Assembly (NCBI GenBank): GCA_045130275.1
Contig: JBGUPL010000054.1
Coordinates: 1-59,007, forward strand
Direction of reading: 5' to 3'
Length of the DNA stretch: 59,007 bases
Source of the DNA: F23-D06 sp045130275
GTDB taxonomy: Bacteria; Bacteroidota; Bacteroidia; Bacteroidales; WCHB1-69
Part shown: piece after piece, positions 31,549-40,873 of the stretch
Layout: the number at the start of each line of letters is the position of its first letter
How positions within the stretch are numbered: the first letter of the stretch is position 1
Position numbers and translations under genes: made by a program
Notes under the pieces: model-generated
Database searches by the model: none
Seen by the model: only the letters and a program-made list of their open reading frames with translations
Told to the model about the DNA's origin: nothing

Positions 31549-32658
31549 TTAGTAGATACTTGGAATTATCACGTTGTCTTTAACCTCCAAGAACTGCACG
31601 TTCACATTCTCGAAACCGCCGTCCGGGATTTTGTCAAAACTGAGCGGGAACGCCAGAGGCGTGACTTTCACTCGATCAACATCGTTCCCGGCGCGCAAAA
31701 ACTCGAGAAAATAGCGAGTGATGTCATATCCTTGGAATGCAAAATTCTGCAACGTCGGGGGAATGCCGAAACGCTGCGTGTAGTTGAACATGAACGTTTT
31801 GGTGTCTTCCGCCTCGTAATCGACATAATAATCAGAGAAAAAATGCAGATTGAGTCTGGAATAATACTCTATATCATACGTTTTTGATTCCAACCACGTC
31901 TCGGGTACCACAAAAGTCAGATTATCAATATTTTTGCTATAGATCAGATTTCGGGAAATAATGAGATTCTTGGCAGGATTGTCATAGAAAGTGATGACAA
32001 ACCGCCGCTTGTCATTCGACAAGTTCGCAGAGACCGCGGATGCGCTGGACGTGATCTCATATTCGATCCGGTTTTTATTGAAATAGGTGACATAAGCGTT
32101 CATCTCCTTATGGGAAGAAACCGAATCGCCATAGATAATGATGGGGAAAGCATCGGACTGCTGCGCGAGGAATGCGATCATGGCCGGCCGTGCCTCCATA
32201 GAGGGCACCAACTTGTACACGAACTCGTTGTCATTCAAAAAGTCCTGTCTTTTAGTGAAAGGGTTCACTATAGGAATCTCATAACGTTTCGCGTACCCCG
32301 CCGCCACCTCGAACAATTTGCCGAAAAACGGACCGATAATGAGATCCACACTCCTCATCAGCGTCTCGTCTTCCATAACCCTGCGCAACTTGTTCTCGTC
32401 ATTGGATATGTCCTTCACTACAACATTGAGCTTCATCTCATTCCCATAGTCGTCCAAGGCCATTTGGGCGCCATTCCAAAATCCCATCAGTTGATACGAC
32501 CTGACTTTGTCCATATCATCACACTCTTTGACATATGGGGATGTATAACTATCTGATTCAAAAGGAATAAGATATAAAAGTGTAAACTCTTTGGTCTCAG
32601 CGTGGACAGCCGTCATTCCAAGCAGGACGCAGGCAAAAAGTATTGTCAATCTTTTCAT
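31549..32658 (-). CDS. Secreted periplasmic-binding-fold (type 1) protein
   Basis: The ATG at 32656-32658 gives 369 residues with a Sec signal (MKRLTILFACVLLGMTAVHAE). The mature part resembles type 1 periplasmic binding proteins of the amino-acid family seen in Bacteroidota: GFWNGAQMALDDYG, SVDLIIGPFFGKLFEVAAGYAKRYEIPIVNPF, FPIIIYGDS and FAFQGYDITRYFLEFL. Some Bacteroidota homologues carry LysM domains at their N-terminus; none is seen here. No ABC transporter partner is adjacent, so it may be a sensor or envelope scaffold. It lies between the nucleoside phosphorylase and priA. Confidence 0.75.
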   Translation of the reverse strand: MKRLTILFACVLLGMTAVHAETKEFTLLYLIPFESDSYTSPYVKECDDMDKVRSYQLMGFWNGAQMALDDYGNEMKLNVVVKDISNDENKLRRVMEDETLMRSVDLIIGPFFGKLFEVAAGYAKRYEIPIVNPFTKRQDFLNDNEFVYKLVPSMEARPAMIAFLAQQSDAFPIIIYGDSVSSHKEMNAYVTYFNKNRIEYEITSSASAVSANLSNDKRRFVITFYDNPAKNLIISRNLIYSKNIDNLTFVVPETWLESKTYDIEYYSRLNLHFFSDYYVDYEAEDTKTFMFNYTQRFGIPPTLQNFAFQGYDITRYFLEFLRAGNDVDRVKVTPLAFPLSFDKIPDGGFENVNVQFLEVKDNVIIPSIY

Positions 32659-32702
32659 TTTCTTCTCTTTTTTATCCGAACATCGACTTGTCTGTTTCAT
32701 TG

Positions 32703-33569
32703 TCAGAAACGATCCAGCACAGTTTGGCAGAGTTCCTCCATGCGGTCATGGTAACTGTCCAGAAACTTGCCGGTCACTCGATTGGCAATTATCAGACATA
32801 CCGTTAAAGGATTATGGCCAAGCAAATTGCCCAAACCATAAATGGCCGAGCACTCCATCTCCATATTGGTGATGACATGTCCTTGATAATCAAACGATTC
32901 GATTTTCCGATTGAGTTCAGGATACATCAGTTTGGCACGGACTTCCCTACCCTGCGGCCCAAAAAAGCCGGGTGCGCTGACCGTCACACCATGTGTCATG
33001 TCGTGAGCGATTCGGGTGAGCAGCTCGCTTGAGGCTGGGGTACAATAAGGAAGCGGCAAACGCGGGTTCCAGCCAGTATGAGCGACGAACGCCTCCACAA
33101 GATCGTTAAAGGAGAGGTCGCCATAATCGTAATACTGCAACACACTGTCTATTCCAAATCCGAATGCGGAAGCCACAAAGGTGCCACACTCGATTTCAGG
33201 CCGCAACGCTCCCGACGTGCCGATGCGCACAAGGTTCAAGGTACGGTGTTCCTCTTTGACGGTGCGAGTGGCAAGGTCAATATTGGCCACCGCATCCAGC
33301 TCATTGAGCACAATGTCGATATTATCCGTGCCCATCCCCGTGGAAATCACGGAGATACGTTTCCCTTTGTAAATTCCCGTATGGGTGATCAGTTCACGAT
33401 TCTGTTTGCGCAACTCCACCGTGTCGAACATGCCGGAAATCATTTCCACACGACCGGGATCGCCCACCAGCACAACGTTGTCGGCTAGTTCCTGAGGGTG
33501 CAGATTGAGATGGTAAATGGCGCCGTCGCCCTGCAGTGGAAGCTCTGAAGCGGGTATCTGTCTTGCCAT
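32703..33569 (-). CDS. udp: Nucleoside phosphorylase (uridine phosphorylase-like)
   Basis: The 288-residue protein belongs to the PNP/UDP phosphorylase family 1: the phosphate-binding NVVLVGDPGRVEMI, the VISTGMGTDNIDIVLNELDA loop, VRIGTSGALRPEIE and the nucleoside-binding NMEMECSAIYGL. It splits uridine (or a related nucleoside) to base plus ribose 1-phosphate for salvage. The length is a little longer than the E. coli enzyme (253). The specific nucleoside is uncertain. Confidence 0.85.
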   Translation of the reverse strand: MARQIPASELPLQGDGAIYHLNLHPQELADNVVLVGDPGRVEMISGMFDTVELRKQNRELITHTGIYKGKRISVISTGMGTDNIDIVLNELDAVANIDLATRTVKEEHRTLNLVRIGTSGALRPEIECGTFVASAFGFGIDSVLQYYDYGDLSFNDLVEAFVAHTGWNPRLPLPYCTPASSELLTRIAHDMTHGVTVSAPGFFGPQGREVRAKLMYPELNRKIESFDYQGHVITNMEMECSAIYGLGNLLGHNPLTVCLIIANRVTGKFLDSYHDRMEELCQTVLDRF

Positions 33570-33614
33570 AGTTCAATTGATTTTAGAAAAAGCAAAAATA
33601 CATTTTTTTTAATA

Positions 33615-34436
33615 TCAGCGAATTGCCGCTTTTCCGCTGGCAAAGGACAATTTCACCTCGAAACTGCGGTTTTGTGGAACATACGGGATAAGCTTTCCTG
33701 TTTTGAAATGTTCGGGAATATAAACAGCACATAAAGTGTTGGACACATGGTAAAGGAACGGCCTTTTTTCCTCGGGCGTTGCCTCCCAGATGGCAGAAAG
33801 CACACTCCACCGCACCGTTTCGGGATCATAGGCGTAATCATGCCACACGATCACCGAATTATCGTCCCGCAACAACTCAAAAGCAGTCGCCGTATCCTTG
33901 GCGACCGCCTCATGATGATGGTCTCCGTCGATGAACACGAGATCGAACTGACGACGGAATGGTTCGAAGTCAAAAGTCTGGGAGTTTCCCTGCAAATGGG
34001 TCACATTTTCCAGATCACGCGAATAGATGGCATGTGCCTCCGCGTAACGCACATCGCCGGTCAAGGCGAGAATGTCCTCCTTGGAGAGATTCAGCGTGAC
34101 ACAACGCGGCACAACATCCGCCACATTGGCCACACTCTCCCCGCGCCATGTGCCGATTTCAAAGTAGGATTGGGCATTTTGCCGACGGGCGAGCCCTTTC
34201 AGCAGTGCTATGTCGATGGGCATCGTCGCGCCCGACAGATACGCGTAAGGCGAAACCACCTCCTCAAAATCCGGGAACAATTCCTCGATATGCAGCAACG
34301 GCAGACCGTCTGACAGGCCGTGCTTTCGGACAAACTCCTCCCGATACACCTCCTCGCTGTTAAGCACGTTGTTGAGCAGGTAAGGTCGCCGGAAAATCAG
34401 CCCCAGGGCTTTCAGCCCTTTTTGTAGTTTATTCAT
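33615..34436 (-). CDS. Class I SAM-dependent methyltransferase (Methyltransf_24 type)
   Basis: A 273-residue protein with a Rossmann methyltransferase fold: FEIGTWRGESVANVADVVP (motif I with Gly-x-x-x-Gly), DLVFIDGDHHHEAVAKD (acidic motif with Asp and His), and VIVWHDYAYDPETV. These cytoplasmic methyltransferases act on sugars or small molecules and are common in surface-glycan loci. Its start overlaps the flippase stop by 8 bases, so it is probably coupled to the flippase. Confidence 0.82.
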   Translation of the reverse strand: MNKLQKGLKALGLIFRRPYLLNNVLNSEEVYREEFVRKHGLSDGLPLLHIEELFPDFEEVVSPYAYLSGATMPIDIALLKGLARRQNAQSYFEIGTWRGESVANVADVVPRCVTLNLSKEDILALTGDVRYAEAHAIYSRDLENVTHLQGNSQTFDFEPFRRQFDLVFIDGDHHHEAVAKDTATAFELLRDDNSVIVWHDYAYDPETVRWSVLSAIWEATPEEKRPFLYHVSNTLCAVYIPEHFKTGKLIPYVPQNRSFEVKLSFASGKAAIR

Positions 34437-35718
34437 GACCGCTATTCAGATAATGTTGTTTGAACTCTATGATGTATTTTTGTATTTCTGAGCGTGTAAA
34501 TAGGAGATCCCGCATGCCGAAACGAGTTTCCCGCAAGAAACAAACCGTCAGGAAGACAGCATTCATGCTGTAGGCGATGGATGCGGTGACGGCCGCGCCA
34601 ATGGCGGCATATCGCGGAATCAAGGAAAAGCCGCATCCCAACGTCACCGTCAGTCCGCAGAGGGCGGCAACCGTATTCATGAAATAACGGCCCGAACCGG
34701 AATAATAGTGCCCGAGGATCAAGAAAATGCTGTAGAACAGCACTCCAGGCGCCAAAATCCGAATCAAGGTGGCCATCATCCCGAATTCAGGACCGAACAC
34801 AAGAACATAAACTGACGATGGCAGCAACGCAAGCACCAGCACTGCTGGCAACGAAACCATGAAGCACAACTTCGCGAGATCAAGTGTAAGTTTTTGATTA
34901 TAAGCCTGATCCGTACTATTTGAAATACGGGCGTACTGCACCAACGCAACACTGTTGGAAATAATCCACAACGCCTCAGCCAATGACACAGCGTTGGAAT
35001 AGACCCCCACATGCGCAGTATCGACGTATGCATTCAAAAGATAATAACTCAGCCGCAGGTTGAAAAACTGCACAAAATGCCCCGTCTGGTTGAGAAAACC
35101 ATATTTGAAAAGAGCCTTCAACGCGTCCTTGTATTCTTTGGCCGGAGCTAAAGTCAGGGCCGCATACTCCTCACGCAACTGGCAGACACCCAGCACTGCG
35201 GAACTCAAATAGGCAAGATAAAGCCCGGTGACATAGCCATAAATATCCTGGCGTCCCAACACCAAGTAATAGACAATTAAGGTTGACACCAATACCAACG
35301 GTTGCAACAAGGTGTTGTAATTGGCCTTTTTCACCTCCTCCTTTCCCAAAAGGCAGCGAAAATTAATGCTGGCGAACGAAGAGATGAAAGAGAGGACGGC
35401 CGTATGGAATGCCAACGAATGGTCCAGCCCCATGTTCAGCGCCATCATGACCCCGCCCATAAGTATCGCAACAAAAAGCGCCCATAGCACGGATGGCAAC
35501 CACAATTTCGAAAACGGGTAGCGTGAGGTCAGAAAAACGAGACTCGCACCGCAGACAATCTCTGAGAATATCAGGATGAAGCTGATGTTCGTCAAGATCA
35601 ACGACTGCACACCCTTTCCGCTGTCGCCCAACACCTGTGAGATGATGACGGCTATCGCCAAGTTGACGAAAGCCACGACAATCCTCGTGCCAAACGTGTT
35701 TAGAATCTTTCCGAACAT
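34429..35718 (-). CDS. Polysaccharide flippase, Wzx/MATE-like
   Basis: Start at the ATG 35716-35718 (429 residues), since the longer frame lies within the divergent promoter. It has about 12 hydrophobic helices from MFGKILNTFGTRIVVAFVNL onward and a helix-rich pattern typical of the MVF/oligosaccharidyl-lipid flippase superfamily. It would move lipid-linked glycans across the inner membrane. It is followed by the methyltransferase gene and faces a GT4 glycosyltransferase across a palindromic promoter. Confidence 0.82.
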   Translation of the reverse strand: MFGKILNTFGTRIVVAFVNLAIAVIISQVLGDSGKGVQSLILTNISFILIFSEIVCGASLVFLTSRYPFSKLWLPSVLWALFVAILMGGVMMALNMGLDHSLAFHTAVLSFISSFASINFRCLLGKEEVKKANYNTLLQPLVLVSTLIVYYLVLGRQDIYGYVTGLYLAYLSSAVLGVCQLREEYAALTLAPAKEYKDALKALFKYGFLNQTGHFVQFFNLRLSYYLLNAYVDTAHVGVYSNAVSLAEALWIISNSVALVQYARISNSTDQAYNQKLTLDLAKLCFMVSLPAVLVLALLPSSVYVLVFGPEFGMMATLIRILAPGVLFYSIFLILGHYYSGSGRYFMNTVAALCGLTVTLGCGFSLIPRYAAIGAAVTASIAYSMNAVFLTVCFLRETRFGMRDLLFTRSEIQKYIIEFKQHYLNSGHE

Positions 35719-35731
35719 AGCTATTTTTGTT

Positions 35732-35768
35732 GGCGGCAAAGATACGAAAATTTCGTATTTTTGCCGCC
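35732..35768. promoter_or_regulatory. Palindromic divergent promoter (flippase / GT4)
   Basis: An 18 bp inverted repeat with one mismatch and a one-base centre (35732-35749 and 35751-35768). Each arm contains a -7 box: TATCTTTG on the minus strand (35737-35744) and TATTTTTG on the plus strand (35756-35763). The GT4 ATG begins 5 bases after its box, so its message would be leaderless or nearly so. Confidence 0.65.
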
Positions 35769-36890
35769 ATGCTAATAGTCCACATACCATCCTGGTTCCC
35801 CATCCCGGAGAAACCCCTGAACGGGAATTTCATATTCCGGCACATTGAATCATTGGATGATCGCGTACAGTCTATCATCCTGCACCATGTGCACGAGGGA
35901 TTCAGCCCTGAGATACCGCGAAATGCGACCCTTTTCCCCGTACCGACGACCGGAGCAGGCAAATTTGGCCTTGTCAAGGCCTATTTCTCCGCATTTGAAG
36001 CGTTGCTGGGACAATATGGTCGTCCCGACTGCCTCCATCTCCACGTTGCTCTCCCCATGGGTCCGCTGGCCGCCATGCTAAGCCGCAGATACAACATTCC
36101 CCTGATTGTCAGCGAACACTGGACCGGCTACCTGCCCATGAACCGTCCGAAACTGTCGCTAAAGGAACGGTTGCTCCTACGGTACACGTTCCGCAACACC
36201 GCGCATATCACCGCCGTGTCGCAGAATCTGCTCGACAACATTTCCGCCACCGTCCCCGCCGCCGCAAAGAAACCCATGAGCGTGGTCGGCAACGTTGTGG
36301 ACACGGATTTGTTCTCCTTGAAGGGAATCACTTCACAAAAGACTAAACGAAGCATCCTTCACGTCTCCACCTTGGACAACGAGGCAAAGAACATCATGGG
36401 CATCCTACACGCCGTTGACAAGCTGAGGAAGCGGCGGAACGACTTCGAACTCAACATCGTCCACGACTTCCGGAATATTTTGGCTGAAACGTATGTCCGT
36501 GAACGCGGTTTGGAGTCCATAGTGCATTTTTTAGGGCGTAAAACCTCCTCCGAAATCGCCGGGTTGCTGCACCACTCCGACTTCTTCCTTCTTTTTTCCA
36601 ACTACGAGAACCAACCGTGTGTGTTGTTGGAATCCTTCTGCACAGGGACACCGGTCATCACCACACCCGTGGGTGGCATCCTGGAAATCACCAACGAGAA
36701 CAACGCCATCATTGTCACCCCGAAGGACGAAACGCAACTTACCGAAAAAATGGATTTTATGTTAGACCATTCCGACACATACCAACCTGCACTCATCCGC
36801 GAACAAGCTTTGGAAATTTGTTCCTCGGATGTTATATGCGAACAGTGGCAGAATGTTTATCAAGCGGTGAACGGCTATCGGCCTTTATGA
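35769..36890 (+). CDS. Glycosyltransferase family 4
   Basis: Started at the ATG 35769-35771 (373 residues; MLIVHIPSWFPIPEKPLNG). The N-terminal half binds the acceptor (LHLHVALPMGPLAAMLSRR, VSEHWTGYLP) and the C-terminal half has the GT4 donor site, including ESFCTGTPVITTPVGGILEIT (Glu-x7-Glu pattern) near residues 290-310. It adds a sugar to a surface glycan in the cytoplasm. The gene's -7 box is only 5 bases upstream of the ATG. It ends overlapping the stop of the convergent MgtC gene by six bases. Confidence 0.88.
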   Translation: MLIVHIPSWFPIPEKPLNGNFIFRHIESLDDRVQSIILHHVHEGFSPEIPRNATLFPVPTTGAGKFGLVKAYFSAFEALLGQYGRPDCLHLHVALPMGPLAAMLSRRYNIPLIVSEHWTGYLPMNRPKLSLKERLLLRYTFRNTAHITAVSQNLLDNISATVPAAAKKPMSVVGNVVDTDLFSLKGITSQKTKRSILHVSTLDNEAKNIMGILHAVDKLRKRRNDFELNIVHDFRNILAETYVRERGLESIVHFLGRKTSSEIAGLLHHSDFFLLFSNYENQPCVLLESFCTGTPVITTPVGGILEITNENNAIIVTPKDETQLTEKMDFMLDHSDTYQPALIREQALEICSSDVICEQWQNVYQAVNGYRPL

Positions 36891-37547
36891 AATCTGCACC
36901 AGCTCCACCTTTTCGAAATTCTTCAAAATGGAGTTGATTTCCTTGTAATTGTCGTATTTTTTCATACGGATCTCAATGGACACCAACATCATACCGTCAT
37001 TTTCATCGGCATCCTTGTGCATCTCATAATTCAAAACGACAATTTTCTCACGGCGCAGATTCTCCAACACCTCCGTCAATATATTGTAATCCCCCACAAG
37101 GAAGGTGATGTTATGTTCTTTTTGTGAGAAATACGGCAGGTAAATATTGATCAAGCCCAACGAGACAAGCACCACGACCGTGGTGACGAGTGCCAGAGTG
37201 TACATACCGTTGCCACAGGCAAGTCCAATGGCCGCGGTGACCCAGAGTCCAGCGGCGGTAGTGAGCCCGCGCACCACTTGTTTCTGAAGGATAATGGTGC
37301 CCGCACCGATAAAACCGATTCCCGTAACCACCTGAGATGCAATACGTGAAGGGTCGAAACTCACATGGTCGCGGCCAAGCATGAAATCAAAGCCGTAAAC
37401 AGAAAGGATCATGAACAGACAAGATCCGAGAGCCACTAACAAATGCGTGCGCAAACCAGCCTCCTTGGCGTGATACTCACGCTCGAGCCCTATCGCTGCA
37501 CCCATAGCCGTGGCAGCCAATAACCGAAGCATGAATTCCCAAAACAT
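36885..37547 (-). CDS. MgtC/SapB family membrane protein
   Basis: The 220-residue protein has the MgtC hydrophobic N-terminal domain (AAIGLEREYHAKEAGLRTHLLVALGS, TGIGFIGAGTIILQ, AAIGLACGNGMYTLAL) and a short C-terminal ACT-like region (ITFLVGDYNILTEVLENLRR). MgtC-type proteins act in Mg2+ homeostasis and regulation of the F-type ATPase in some bacteria. It lies 4 bp after the lipoprotein gene on the same strand, probably co-transcribed with it and the barrel protein. Confidence 0.88.
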   Translation of the reverse strand: MFWEFMLRLLAATAMGAAIGLEREYHAKEAGLRTHLLVALGSCLFMILSVYGFDFMLGRDHVSFDPSRIASQVVTGIGFIGAGTIILQKQVVRGLTTAAGLWVTAAIGLACGNGMYTLALVTTVVVLVSLGLINIYLPYFSQKEHNITFLVGDYNILTEVLENLRREKIVVLNYEMHKDADENDGMMLVSIEIRMKKYDNYKEINSILKNFEKVELVQIS

Positions 37548-37551
37548 ATGC

Positions 37552-38616
37552 TTATTTATCGAACATTTCAGGAAATTCAGGAGAATAACGGTAATAGTTG
37601 AAATTCAAATGTCTCGTCCGGACGCCCTTCACAAGGGTGTCTTCATTGTGACCGGTCGAATTCTCCATCATCAAGTCAACATAGGCGTAGTTGCGAGAGG
37701 CCAGCAATCCATACGCACTCTCGTCTTTGGATAAGAAGTTGGTGTATTCCATCCTGTTCTGCACAATGCTGCTCCCCGGTGTCGAAACTTCTCTGTATTT
37801 CAGGTAATTGTCATCTGCAGCCCACGCCGTGAGACGCATACAATAGAAAGGTTTCCCATCCACAGAATCAATGTAACGCGTCACCCTGGGATTGGTCTCA
37901 ATGTTTTGGATAATCGTGCTGAAGAAGGTCTCGGGGGTGAAGCCAGTGTACGCCACTTCCGCACCGGAGGTGGCACGGATATAGTCCCCGTTAATCTTGC
38001 GGACAAGTTGCTTGTGCTCGATCTTTCCAGTCGCATTGTCCACTTCAATGTAATAAAAAGTGAGATAAAGGTCATACATGGCGGCATTCTCTGCAGCCGA
38101 GAACATGATTTTGTAAGTGTTGTTGGAGTTCATATTCCAAGTGACCATCGGACGGCGAACAGAGAAGTTTCCGACCATCACCGTCTCGGCATAAACCACA
38201 TCGCCCGTGGCACGTCGATGTATAGACAGCCTGTAAACCTTTTCCGGGTCAAGCTGCCAGTCCGAATAATACAACAGTTGCTTGGGATTATGGAATGAAC
38301 CCTCGACTTTCGGGACAACGGTGGTTGTATCCAACACAGCGCTGCGGAGCAACACCCCGTCTTGGTACTCTTCAAAATGCACCTCAATAGAGTCCACGGG
38401 ATAATAGATTTTGTCCCACTCCCCTGCCGCCTCGTAGGCATTCTCATCTGTGAGGTATCCATGGTATATTTTGAAATAGTGGACGTTGTCCTTCATGTTC
38501 AGGATACCATATGTGATGGTAATGTCTTTGTAATCAGCCGTGAGGTCAATCGGCTTACACTGGTCGAGCATTATTGCGGCCAAAACAAGCAACAAACAGT
38601 TAATCGTTTTTCTCAT
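37552..38616 (-). CDS. Uncharacterised lipoprotein
   Basis: A 354-residue lipoprotein (MRKTINCLLLVLAAIMLDQC, then mature from Cys20) that I do not recognise with confidence. The body alternates short strands, with an early DSIEVHFEEYQDGVL and a later YDLYLTFYYIEVDNATG, in the manner of Bacteroidota surface lipoproteins such as the DUF4249 group. It is encoded 2 bp after the outer-membrane barrel gene, so the two may form a barrel-lipoprotein pair at the outer membrane. Confidence 0.65.
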   Translation of the reverse strand: MRKTINCLLLVLAAIMLDQCKPIDLTADYKDITITYGILNMKDNVHYFKIYHGYLTDENAYEAAGEWDKIYYPVDSIEVHFEEYQDGVLLRSAVLDTTTVVPKVEGSFHNPKQLLYYSDWQLDPEKVYRLSIHRRATGDVVYAETVMVGNFSVRRPMVTWNMNSNNTYKIMFSAAENAAMYDLYLTFYYIEVDNATGKIEHKQLVRKINGDYIRATSGAEVAYTGFTPETFFSTIIQNIETNPRVTRYIDSVDGKPFYCMRLTAWAADDNYLKYREVSTPGSSIVQNRMEYTNFLSKDESAYGLLASRNYAYVDLMMENSTGHNEDTLVKGVRTRHLNFNYYRYSPEFPEMFDK

Positions 38617-38618
38617 AA

Positions 38619-39419
38619 TCAGTTGTTATAATCAGGTATCTCGCGCAGCCATTTGGTTCCCATAATTTGGCCGTTTGCGTTGACGTGGGTGTTTTTATAA
38701 AATTTCTCGTTAAAATAATAGATCAGTCTGGCAGAAATCATGTTGTTGTGATATTTGTTGAGCGCAGACTCAATCGAACCGTCAATTCTTTGATAATCAA
38801 ATTGTTGAATCCTTGTCGGCACCAACGAATACTCATAGCGGAAATTGAGCGTGAGGTTTTTGTAGAGGCGCACATTCAAGTCGGCGACCACCGACCAGTC
38901 ACTCTTCTTGTAGGTTCCGGAACGCGCCGTGGTGGTGCGGGCGAAACCGTTGTACACCTCCTTGGCCCTGACAAGCCTGCTCCACGCAAAGCCGAGTCCG
39001 AATGTACAACCCGAATAGCGTTCCTCATAGTGGACAAGGACAGGAACCTGCACGTAATCCAATGATATGTTACATTTCGTCTTAGGGTCGAACGGCACGC
39101 TGCGGTCCACGTCCGTAAACATGTTGGGACCATAGTAAATGGTGTCAAAATAGCCTTCCAAACAGCGTTTTACGGATCCTTTCATGGTGTAAAGCAGTTC
39201 GAGGGACACCTGCCACGTCTGCTTCCGATTCACAGGCAGCGTGAGGCCTAGACCACCGTTAAACCCGACTTTATAAAAGCCGTGAACGTCGTCGCCTTCG
39301 ATCTGAGCGAAGTTCACACCCGCTATAGCTGAACCGATAAATCTCTGGGCATCAATATCTTGCACAAAAAATGCACAAAACATACCCAATGTCAATATTC
39401 GTATGATTCTATTCCTCAT
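38619..39419 (-). CDS. PorT-like outer-membrane beta-barrel protein
   Basis: The ATG at 39417-39419 gives 266 residues with a signal peptide (MRNRIIRILTLGMFCAFFVQDIDAQ). Strands alternate hydrophobic and polar residues (GSAIAGVNFAQIEGDD, VGFNGGLGLTLPV, WQVSLELLYTMKG, LTLNFRYEYSLVP, SARLIYYFNEKFY), as in the eight-stranded PorT/OmpX-like barrels of Bacteroidota. Function unknown. It heads a run with the lipoprotein and MgtC. A TATTTTCG sequence on this strand, near 39450, may be its -7 box. Confidence 0.75.
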   Translation of the reverse strand: MRNRIIRILTLGMFCAFFVQDIDAQRFIGSAIAGVNFAQIEGDDVHGFYKVGFNGGLGLTLPVNRKQTWQVSLELLYTMKGSVKRCLEGYFDTIYYGPNMFTDVDRSVPFDPKTKCNISLDYVQVPVLVHYEERYSGCTFGLGFAWSRLVRAKEVYNGFARTTTARSGTYKKSDWSVVADLNVRLYKNLTLNFRYEYSLVPTRIQQFDYQRIDGSIESALNKYHNNMISARLIYYFNEKFYKNTHVNANGQIMGTKWLREIPDYNN

Positions 39420-39503
39420 TCTTAGCAAAAAATTACGGCGCGAAAATACACTTTTTAATGGAAAATGGAGAGTTGATAATGGATAATTTATAGGTCTTAC
39501 CAA

Positions 39504-40286
39504 TTACCAAACCGATTCCCAGTCTTCCGCGTCCCTCACCGACTTGTCCCGCTGGTATTCCAGCAGTTTCGCGTATTTGAGGAAACTGTTGTGGGCGACA
39601 GCGCGGGAGAGCACGTAGCCGTCAAGACCGCCGAGGATGCCGCCACGGAAGAAGTAATTGCTGATGAAGGCCGCCAATCCGTGGAAAAAGGGCGAGAAGG
39701 CGTTGGCTTTTTTCCTCTGCAGATAGAGGATTTTCGCGCCCCGTGAGCTGTAGTTGCGCTCCGGTTTCGCGAAGAGGCTGTCGTAGTTTTTGTAGCGGTA
39801 ATGAATGATGTCCGCTTTGATTCGCAGGGTGTTCTTTTCCGGCACGTAGGCGTGCTGCTTGCGGTCGAGGAAGCGCAGTTTGTCCTTGCGGTAGAGCCGC
39901 ACGAGCCAGTCAGGGTACCAGTTGCAGGCCTTCACCCACCGCTCTCCGATGTAGTTGCGGCGACGGATGGCGAAACCGTCAAACGGAGTGTGCTCCAAAT
40001 CAAGCTGTTGGATGGCCGCCACGAGGTCGTCGGTGAGCCGTTCGTCGGCATCGAGACTGAGCACCCACTCGTTCTTGGCGTGCTCCAACGGGAGGTTCTT
40101 CTGCGGGCCGTCGCCGATGTAGGGGTGCACGAACACGTGCGCGCCGGCCTTCTCCGCCAACTCGACGGTGTTGTCGGTGCTGCAGGAGTCGGTGACGATG
40201 ACCTCGTCGCACACGCGCTGCAGCGAGCGCACGCAGGCCTCGATGTTCTTGGATTCGTTCAGGGTGGTGATGATGCCGGTGATCAT
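39504..40286 (-). CDS. Glycosyltransferase family 2 (WaaE-like)
   Basis: The 260-residue protein is a GT2 enzyme similar to WaaE/KdtX-type beta-glucosyltransferases: ITGIITTLNESKNIEACVRSL at the start, DEVIVTDSCSTDNTVELAEKAG, and the metal-binding SLDADERL. A C-terminal membrane-associated stretch (FHGLAAFISNYFFRGGILGGLDGYV) anchors it near the inner membrane. It probably adds a sugar to lipid A core or another glycolipid. Its start is preceded by short TTAATGG repeats and no good -7 box. Confidence 0.87.
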   Translation of the reverse strand: MITGIITTLNESKNIEACVRSLQRVCDEVIVTDSCSTDNTVELAEKAGAHVFVHPYIGDGPQKNLPLEHAKNEWVLSLDADERLTDDLVAAIQQLDLEHTPFDGFAIRRRNYIGERWVKACNWYPDWLVRLYRKDKLRFLDRKQHAYVPEKNTLRIKADIIHYRYKNYDSLFAKPERNYSSRGAKILYLQRKKANAFSPFFHGLAAFISNYFFRGGILGGLDGYVLSRAVAHNSFLKYAKLLEYQRDKSVRDAEDWESVW

Positions 40287-40307
40287 TATGGTTTAGGGTT
40301 TAGAGTT

Positions 40308-40331
40308 TAATGGTTAATGGTTAATGGTTAA
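40308..40331. repeat. TTAATGG microsatellite upstream of the GT2 gene
   Basis: Four near-perfect tandem copies of TTAATGG lie 20-45 bp upstream of the GT2 ATG. Length change here could alter expression; no evidence beyond position. Confidence 0.55.
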
Positions 40332-40451
40332 AGAGGTTAGTGTTTTGAGGGTTAAAGCCTTGCAGGTGTTTTTTCCGTGACTCATTGGGGTATTTTTAGC
40401 ATGGCGAAAATACGATTTTTTCGGAAACATCTTAGGCTTGACTAAAAAATG

Positions 40452-40459
40452 TATTTTTG
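40452..40459 (+). promoter_or_regulatory. Predicted -7 element for the small lipoprotein at 40483
   Basis: TATTTTTG on the plus strand, 23 bp before the ATG at 40483. It excludes the earlier in-frame ATG at 40438. Confidence 0.5.
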
Positions 40460-40482
40460 CCGTTGTTTTAAACATCCGAAAT

Positions 40483-40797
40483 ATGAAAAAAATCATCGCA
40501 TCTTTATGTGTTATGACTGTTCTCGCCCTCTTCGCGACAAGCTGCACTAACTATGTGGACTGCACCTGCGCCTACGACCTCGAGAACGAAGTGGTGGATT
40601 CCGTGCTGTGGAACGCCGCCGGACAACCCATCTACCTCAAGTCAGAGTCCGTCCTTCCGCAAGAAAAAACCTATTATCGCGACACCGTCTCCACCACCGG
40701 CAGCTGCTCTTCACTGAACTATTACGACCCGGTCGGCATCGATTATTCGAGCGTTGGGCTCCGGCTTCACGCCATCGTGAACTGCTGGGAGAAGTAG
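40483..40797 (+). CDS. Small lipoprotein
   Basis: A 104-residue predicted lipoprotein (MKKIIASLCVMTVLALFATSC, lipobox Ala-Thr-Ser-Cys). The mature part is Cys-rich (six more Cys in about 85 residues) with short motifs YVDCTCAYDLENEVV and TGSCSSLNYYDP, suggesting disulfides. I do not recognise a family. It is monocistronic, divergent from the GT2 gene, with its own promoter. The following gene is on the same strand 76 bp away. Confidence 0.65.
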   Translation: MKKIIASLCVMTVLALFATSCTNYVDCTCAYDLENEVVDSVLWNAAGQPIYLKSESVLPQEKTYYRDTVSTTGSCSSLNYYDPVGIDYSSVGLRLHAIVNCWEK

Positions 40798-40873
40798 AGC
40801 CGATGCTCTGTTGATTCTGCCTAATACAGGTCTTATTCTGTGGTAAGATTATCGGGAATATCCGTATTTATTG